Shown: positions 4,777 through 8,446 of the stretch, piece by piece
How positions within the stretch are numbered: the stretch's first letter is position 1
How the letters are laid out: each line of letters starts with the position of its first letter
Assembly (NCBI GenBank): GCA_019348365.1
Contig: JAHWJO010000182.1
Location: 1 to 8,446, forward strand
Direction of reading: 5' to 3'
Length of the DNA stretch: 8,446 nucleotides
DNA from: Armatimonadota bacterium
GTDB taxonomy: Bacteria > Armatimonadota > DTGP01 > JAHWJO01
The notes under the pieces: generated by a model
The model's database searches: none
What the model saw: the letters and a program-made list of their open reading frames with translations, nothing else
Told to the model about the DNA's origin: nothing
Made by a program: the position numbers and the translations under genes

Positions 4777-6192
4777 ATGTTGCTCACGATCACCACGACT
4801 TATCAACCGGCTGACGATTTAGGATACCTGCTTCACAAGAATCCCGACTCGTGCTCGTCGTTCAACCTGTCGTTCGGGCAGGCGCACGTCTTCTACCCCG
4901 AAGCTTCGGATGCGCGCTGCACCGCCGCGCTGCTGCTGGACGTGGATCCCGTCGGAATCGTGCGGAATCGCAAGGGGCCGCCGGGCGAAGGCCGGTCGCT
5001 CTTTCAGTACGTCAATGACCGCCCTTACGTCGCCTCGTCGTTCATGAGCGTGGCGCTCGCCCAGGTGTTCGGCAGCGCGCTCAAGGGCCGGAGCCGGGAG
5101 CGCCCCGAGCTGGCGGAGACTCCGATCCCGCTGCGGGCGAAACTTTCCGCGCTCCCCTGCCGGGGCGGGGAAGCGTTCCTTCGCCGCCTGTTCGAGCCGC
5201 TGGGCTACCACGTCACGGCGGCCGGGCACCCCCTGGACGAGACGTTCCCCGATTGGGGCGAGAGCCGCTACTACACGGTGGAGCTGGAGGCCCACACCCG
5301 ACTCAAGGATCTTCTCACCCACCTCTACGTCCTCATCCCGGTGCTGGATGATGAGAAGCATTACTGGGTGGGAAAAGACGAGATCGAAAAGCTGCTCTCC
5401 TTCGGCGGGGAGTGGCTGGCCGTCCACCCCGAACGCGACCGGATCACTCAGCGATACCTCCGCTACCAGCGGCGGCTGACCCGCGAGGCGCTGGACCGGC
5501 TCCTGGAGGACGCTCCCGAGCTGGAGCGCGAGGAAGAGGCCCGCGACACGGAAGAGGAGGCGGTGGAGCGGCGCATCAGCCTCAACGAGCAGCGGATGGG
5601 CACGGTCATGGCCGCGCTCCGGGGCAGCGGCGCGAAGCGGGTGCTGGACCTGGGCTGCGGCGAGGGCCAGTTGTTGCGGCGGCTGCTGGACGACCGCGCC
5701 TTCACCGAGATCGTCGGGATGGACGTGTCGTATCGTGCGCTGGAGCGCGCGAAGGAGAAGCTGAAACTCGACCGCCTGCCCGAAATGCAGCGCGAGCGGA
5801 TCCGGCTGATGCAGGGATCGCTCATCTACCGGGATGACCGGCTCTCCAGCTTCGACGCGGCGGCGGTGGTGGAAGTCATCGAGCACCTCGACCCGCCCCG
5901 GCTCGCGAGCTTCGAGCGGGTGTTGTTCGAGTTCGCCCGGCCCGGCACGATCGTCGTCACCACCCCGAACGTCGAGTACAATGCGAACTTCGAGTCGCTC
6001 CCCGCCGGACGGCTCCGCCACCGTGACCACCGCTTCGAGTGGACGCGGGCGGAATTCCGCGCCTGGGCGGACGGGATCGCGGAGCGGTTCGGCTACGGCG
6101 TCACCTACCTCCCCGTCGGACCGGAAGACCCGCAGCACGGCTCCCCCACGCAGATGGGAATCTTCTCCCTCTCTCCCGGCTCTGCGGCCTGA
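4777..6192 (+). CDS. hen1: 3'-terminal RNA ribose 2'-O-methyltransferase Hen1
   Basis: A 471-residue bacterial Hen1, full length for the family. Hen1 methylates the 2'-OH of the terminal ribose on a cleaved RNA before Pnkp seals it, so that the repaired site cannot be cut again. The N-terminal Hen1-specific domain (about 1-240, starting MLLTITTTYQPADDLGYLLHK) is the part that partners Pnkp in studied systems. An acidic helical linker (about 236-265) leads to the SAM-dependent methyltransferase domain: VLDLGCGEG (289-297) binds SAM with Asp291, and Asp316 (GMDVS) contacts the adenosine ribose. The metal-binding set of the family is complete: Glu366, Glu369 and His370 in EVIEH, and His418 in RDHRFEW. 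Catalysis is therefore expected to be intact. It has its own promoter and is followed after 80 nt by a MoxR-type ATPase gene. No pnkp lies in the window. Confidence 0.95.
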   Translation: MLLTITTTYQPADDLGYLLHKNPDSCSSFNLSFGQAHVFYPEASDARCTAALLLDVDPVGIVRNRKGPPGEGRSLFQYVNDRPYVASSFMSVALAQVFGSALKGRSRERPELAETPIPLRAKLSALPCRGGEAFLRRLFEPLGYHVTAAGHPLDETFPDWGESRYYTVELEAHTRLKDLLTHLYVLIPVLDDEKHYWVGKDEIEKLLSFGGEWLAVHPERDRITQRYLRYQRRLTREALDRLLEDAPELEREEEARDTEEEAVERRISLNEQRMGTVMAALRGSGAKRVLDLGCGEGQLLRRLLDDRAFTEIVGMDVSYRALERAKEKLKLDRLPEMQRERIRLMQGSLIYRDDRLSSFDAAAVVEVIEHLDPPRLASFERVLFEFARPGTIVVTTPNVEYNANFESLPAGRLRHRDHRFEWTRAEFRAWADGIAERFGYGVTYLPVGPEDPQHGSPTQMGIFSLSPGSAA

Positions 6193-6272
6193 CCCTGAAC
6201 ACGCTGCCGCCAGCGGCCGTCCGGTCTTTCGCTTTATTTAGCAGAGAAGCTCTTTCTGTCGATAGAGACCTT

Positions 6273-7337
6273 ATGAACGCATCGACCACCGTTACCCAGA
6301 AACAGCTTTCCGATTTCCTGCTCCACGTCGCTCCCGTGCGCCCGGTGTTCATCTGGGGGCCGCCCGGTATCGGCAAATCGGCGCTTGTCCAACAGTTCGC
6401 CGAGGAAGTCGGTCTGCCATGTGTCTCTCTTCTGGGAAGCCAGCTCGCGCCGGAAGACCTGATCGGGGTGCCGCAGATCATCGAAGGGACGAGCCGCTTC
6501 TGCCCGCCGCGCATGATCGCGCGTGCGGAGCCGTACTGTCTCTTCCTGGATGAACTGAACGCCTGCTCCCACGAGGTGCAAAAGGCGTTCTACAGCCTCA
6601 TCCACGAGCGCCGCATCGGGGAGTACCAGTTGCCCGAAGGCTCCATCGTCATCGGGGCGGGGAACCGGGCGCAGGACAGCGCCATCGTCAAGCCGATGTC
6701 CTCCGCCCTGCTCAACCGCATGGTCCACGTCCACCTCCGGGTCTCCCACCGGGAGTGGCTGGAGTGGGCGATTCCCTACGGCATCCATCCCTGGGTGATC
6801 GACTACGTCCAGAACCGGCCCGATCACCTCTGGAGTCCTCCTCCCAAGCACGAAGAGCCGTTTTCCACCCCCCGTTCCTGGCACATGCTCAGCGATGCGC
6901 TCCTGTTTCACGGGGACGGGATCGCGGAGGAGCGACTGGAAGCGCTCGCCTACGGTTGCCTCAGTCCGGCCCATGCGGGACAGTTCAAAGCGTTCATCAA
7001 ACAGGTAAAAAGTAAGTACCGGCTCTCTTCCATTATGAAGGGGGAAACGGGATGGCCTCACGCCCCCGAAGACCGCGACGTGCTCTACTTCCTCGCGCAG
7101 TCTTTCCGGGCGCAGCTCATCAAAGAACTTCCCGCCGATAAGAACGCGCTTTCTCCCTATCACAAGGAGATGGCCATCCGCGCGAAGGGCCTGATCCGGG
7201 AGCTGTCTTACATCAGCCTCGAAATGGCCCAGATGGTCGTGGCGAAAGAGGGGGAGTCGGACGTGTTGCCGGGCTGGCTGCTGGTGGAGATCGTCCGGGA
7301 TCTGCCCCGGCTGGTGGAGCGGAAAGATGCCGCCTAA
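6273..7337 (+). CDS. MoxR-type AAA+ ATPase
   Basis: A 354-residue AAA+ ATPase. Walker A GPPGIGKS is at 29-36, Walker B CLFLDEL at 89-95 (Asp93, Glu94), sensor 1 Asn131 in IGAGNRAQD, and a probable arginine finger Arg149 in SSALLNRM. The lack of any large N-terminal domain and the pairing with a DUF2201 gene point to the MoxR-like group, whose members act as chaperones that remodel or activate partner proteins, often with VWA-domain partners. The client is unknown. ATG 6273 is preferred because longer forms would run into hen1; no clear ribosome-binding site precedes it, so read-through or coupling from hen1 is likely. The 80-nt gap holds no terminator. Its 3' end overlaps the next gene by 11 nt, so the two are translated together. 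Confidence 0.9.
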   Translation: MNASTTVTQKQLSDFLLHVAPVRPVFIWGPPGIGKSALVQQFAEEVGLPCVSLLGSQLAPEDLIGVPQIIEGTSRFCPPRMIARAEPYCLFLDELNACSHEVQKAFYSLIHERRIGEYQLPEGSIVIGAGNRAQDSAIVKPMSSALLNRMVHVHLRVSHREWLEWAIPYGIHPWVIDYVQNRPDHLWSPPPKHEEPFSTPRSWHMLSDALLFHGDGIAEERLEALAYGCLSPAHAGQFKAFIKQVKSKYRLSSIMKGETGWPHAPEDRDVLYFLAQSFRAQLIKELPADKNALSPYHKEMAIRAKGLIRELSYISLEMAQMVVAKEGESDVLPGWLLVEIVRDLPRLVERKDAA

Positions 7338-8446
7338 AGCTGCGAAGAAAGGGGCGAGGCGGGAGAACCCTGCCGAGGTGAATTTCCACCTGGGGTACCG
7401 CGCGCTGTCGTGCCACCCGATGTTCGCCCCGCTCCTGCTTCACGCTCATGTCACCCGATGCGACTCCGGGATCCTCTGCCCGAAAGAGGGGTGGGCCGTT
7501 GTGACCCGCCACGGGCGGATCGAGGCTCACCCGAAACGGCTGGGACAGCCGGAGGAGTGGACGTACGTGCTCGCTCACTGCCTTCTCCACCTCGGGTTCG
7601 GGCACTTCCAGGAGCGGCGGAAACCCATGGAATGGAACGCGGCCTGCGACTGCTTCGTAGCAAAGTTCCTCGCCGACCTGAAGCTGGGCCGCCCGCCCCA
7701 GGAGATGCGGTTCCCGGTGGAGTTCACCGCGCGCTCGGAGGAGCGGCTGTACGAAGAGTTCTGCGAGGGGGGAATCCCGGCGACCCTCCAGGGTTTCGGC
7801 ACGGCAGGGTCGCACGGGATCGATATGGTCATGGAGTCGAACGTCGGCAATCCCTGGGGCTACAAGACGGACTGGCCGTCCTGTTTCGGCCAGGGGCTGT
7901 CGGCGGCGGTGACGAGCGCGGTGCGGGTGGCCGCCGGGGAGGAGCCGTATCTCGGCGCGGACGAGCGGACCTCCACCCCCGCCCGGCGCGCGCGGGACTG
8001 GTTCATCAGCAGCTACCCGCTCCTGGGGGCGCTCGCCTCCGCCTTCGACATCGTCGAGGACCCGGTGGTCTGCGCCCGGCTGGACATTTCCGTCGCGGCG
8101 GTGGACGAGGTCAGCCGGGAGATCTTCATGAATCCGGCGGCGGGAATGGACGACTACGAGTCGCGGTTCGTCATGGGGCATGAGCTGCTCCACGTTGGCC
8201 TTCGACACCTCCCCCGGCAACAGGGCCGTGACCCCTATCTCTGGAACGTCGCCTGCGACTATGTCATGAACGGGTTGCTCGTCGAGATGGTCATCGGAGA
8301 GCTGCCGAGCCTGGGGAGTCTCTATGACCCGGACCTGAAGGGGGAGTCCGCCGAATCCGTCTACGACCGGATCTTGACGGACATGCGCCGATACCGGAAG
8401 CTGGCGACCCTGCTGGCAGTTCTCGCATCGCGTGGGCATCCAGGAG
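7327..8446 (+). CDS. DUF2201-type putative metallopeptidase, incomplete at window end
   Basis: The reading frame is open from ATG 7327 to the last base (373 residues seen; the C-terminus is missing). GGAG (7316-7319) lies 7 nt upstream. The protein shows two homologous units. Unit 1 (about 16-145) has HCLLH (84-88), His93, then WNAACD (103-108). Unit 2 (about 222-350) has HELLH (285-289), His294, then WNVACD (306-311) and the typical lead-in YPLLGALAS (230-238). This is the zinc-site layout of the DUF2201 N-terminal 'putative metallopeptidase' domain; the first unit has lost the catalytic Glu (Cys85 instead) and the second is intact. DUF2201 proteins usually continue into a VWA-like C-terminal domain, which would lie beyond the window. 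The 11-nt overlap with the MoxR-type ATPase gene is the expected pairing. Peptidase activity is unproven in this family as far as I know. Confidence 0.85.
   Translation, partial: MPPKAAKKGARRENPAEVNFHLGYRALSCHPMFAPLLLHAHVTRCDSGILCPKEGWAVVTRHGRIEAHPKRLGQPEEWTYVLAHCLLHLGFGHFQERRKPMEWNAACDCFVAKFLADLKLGRPPQEMRFPVEFTARSEERLYEEFCEGGIPATLQGFGTAGSHGIDMVMESNVGNPWGYKTDWPSCFGQGLSAAVTSAVRVAAGEEPYLGADERTSTPARRARDWFISSYPLLGALASAFDIVEDPVVCARLDISVAAVDEVSREIFMNPAAGMDDYESRFVMGHELLHVGLRHLPRQQGRDPYLWNVACDYVMNGLLVEMVIGELPSLGSLYDPDLKGESAESVYDRILTDMRRYRKLATLLAVLASRGHPG

Noticed and set aside
4819..6138. 439-codon open frame on the minus strand opposite hen1
   Set aside because: It is antisense to a gene with all Hen1 motifs, and its composition (Arg, Pro, Gln, Glu) is that of a GC-skew shadow frame.
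6238..6272. A second leaderless promoter before the MoxR-type ATPase gene
   Set aside because: The best pair (TTAGCA and GATAGA) matches the consensus poorly, so I do not claim it.
7213..8439. 408-codon open frame on the minus strand opposite the DUF2201-like gene
   Set aside because: Low-complexity Arg/Pro-rich translation without motifs. The plus-strand frame has paired zinc-site motifs and a good ribosome-binding site.

Overview
The window comes from a GC-rich bacterial chromosome. Every gene I can support lies on the plus strand. The phylum cannot be fixed from this sequence alone. The mix of a Gfo/Idh/MocA oxidoreductase, twin TatA paralogues, a bacterial Hen1, a MoxR/DUF2201 pair, and degenerate 7-nt and 8-nt repeats between genes reminds me of Armatimonadota, Planctomycetota or Chloroflexota-type genomes. 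That is a weak inference.

Layout, left to right. Bases 1-118 carry no supported gene but hold an 8-nt tandem repeat. A Gfo/Idh/MocA oxidoreductase (119-1204) is followed by a PfkB-family hexose-phosphate kinase resembling 1-phosphofructokinase (1312-2265). The gap between them is almost wholly a large imperfect palindrome of degenerate heptamers (about 1198-1311). It supplies the stop codon of the first gene and abuts the ATG of the second. Next come a possible 21-residue small ORF, a candidate promoter and two tandem TatA-type translocase subunits (2388-2624, 2626-2829). A 411-nt stretch without a large gene follows. It contains a perfect 13-bp inverted repeat, an intrinsic terminator, and a structured leader with a 7-codon ORF that overlaps the nhaA start by ATGA. 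nhaA (3241-4614) encodes a Na+/H+ antiporter and ends at a strong intrinsic terminator (4698-4724).

The right-hand part is a separate transcription unit. A near-consensus promoter (TTGAGA-N16-TATAAT) sits so close to the ATG of hen1 (4777-6192) that the mRNA is predicted to be leaderless. Hen1 is the 3'-terminal 2'-O-methyltransferase of bacterial RNA repair. After 80 nt comes a MoxR-type AAA+ ATPase (6273-7337), which overlaps by 11 nt the start of a DUF2201-type metallopeptidase-like protein (7327 to the window end, incomplete).

What deserves a second look: the DUF2201-like protein carries two tandem metallopeptidase-like units, the first degenerate (HCLLH) and the second intact (HELLH). 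Hen1 sits beside MoxR/DUF2201 with no Pnkp in view. The hen1 transcript appears leaderless. The palindromic heptamer array lies between the two carbohydrate genes. The nhaA leader combines two stacked hairpins with a translationally coupled mini-ORF.
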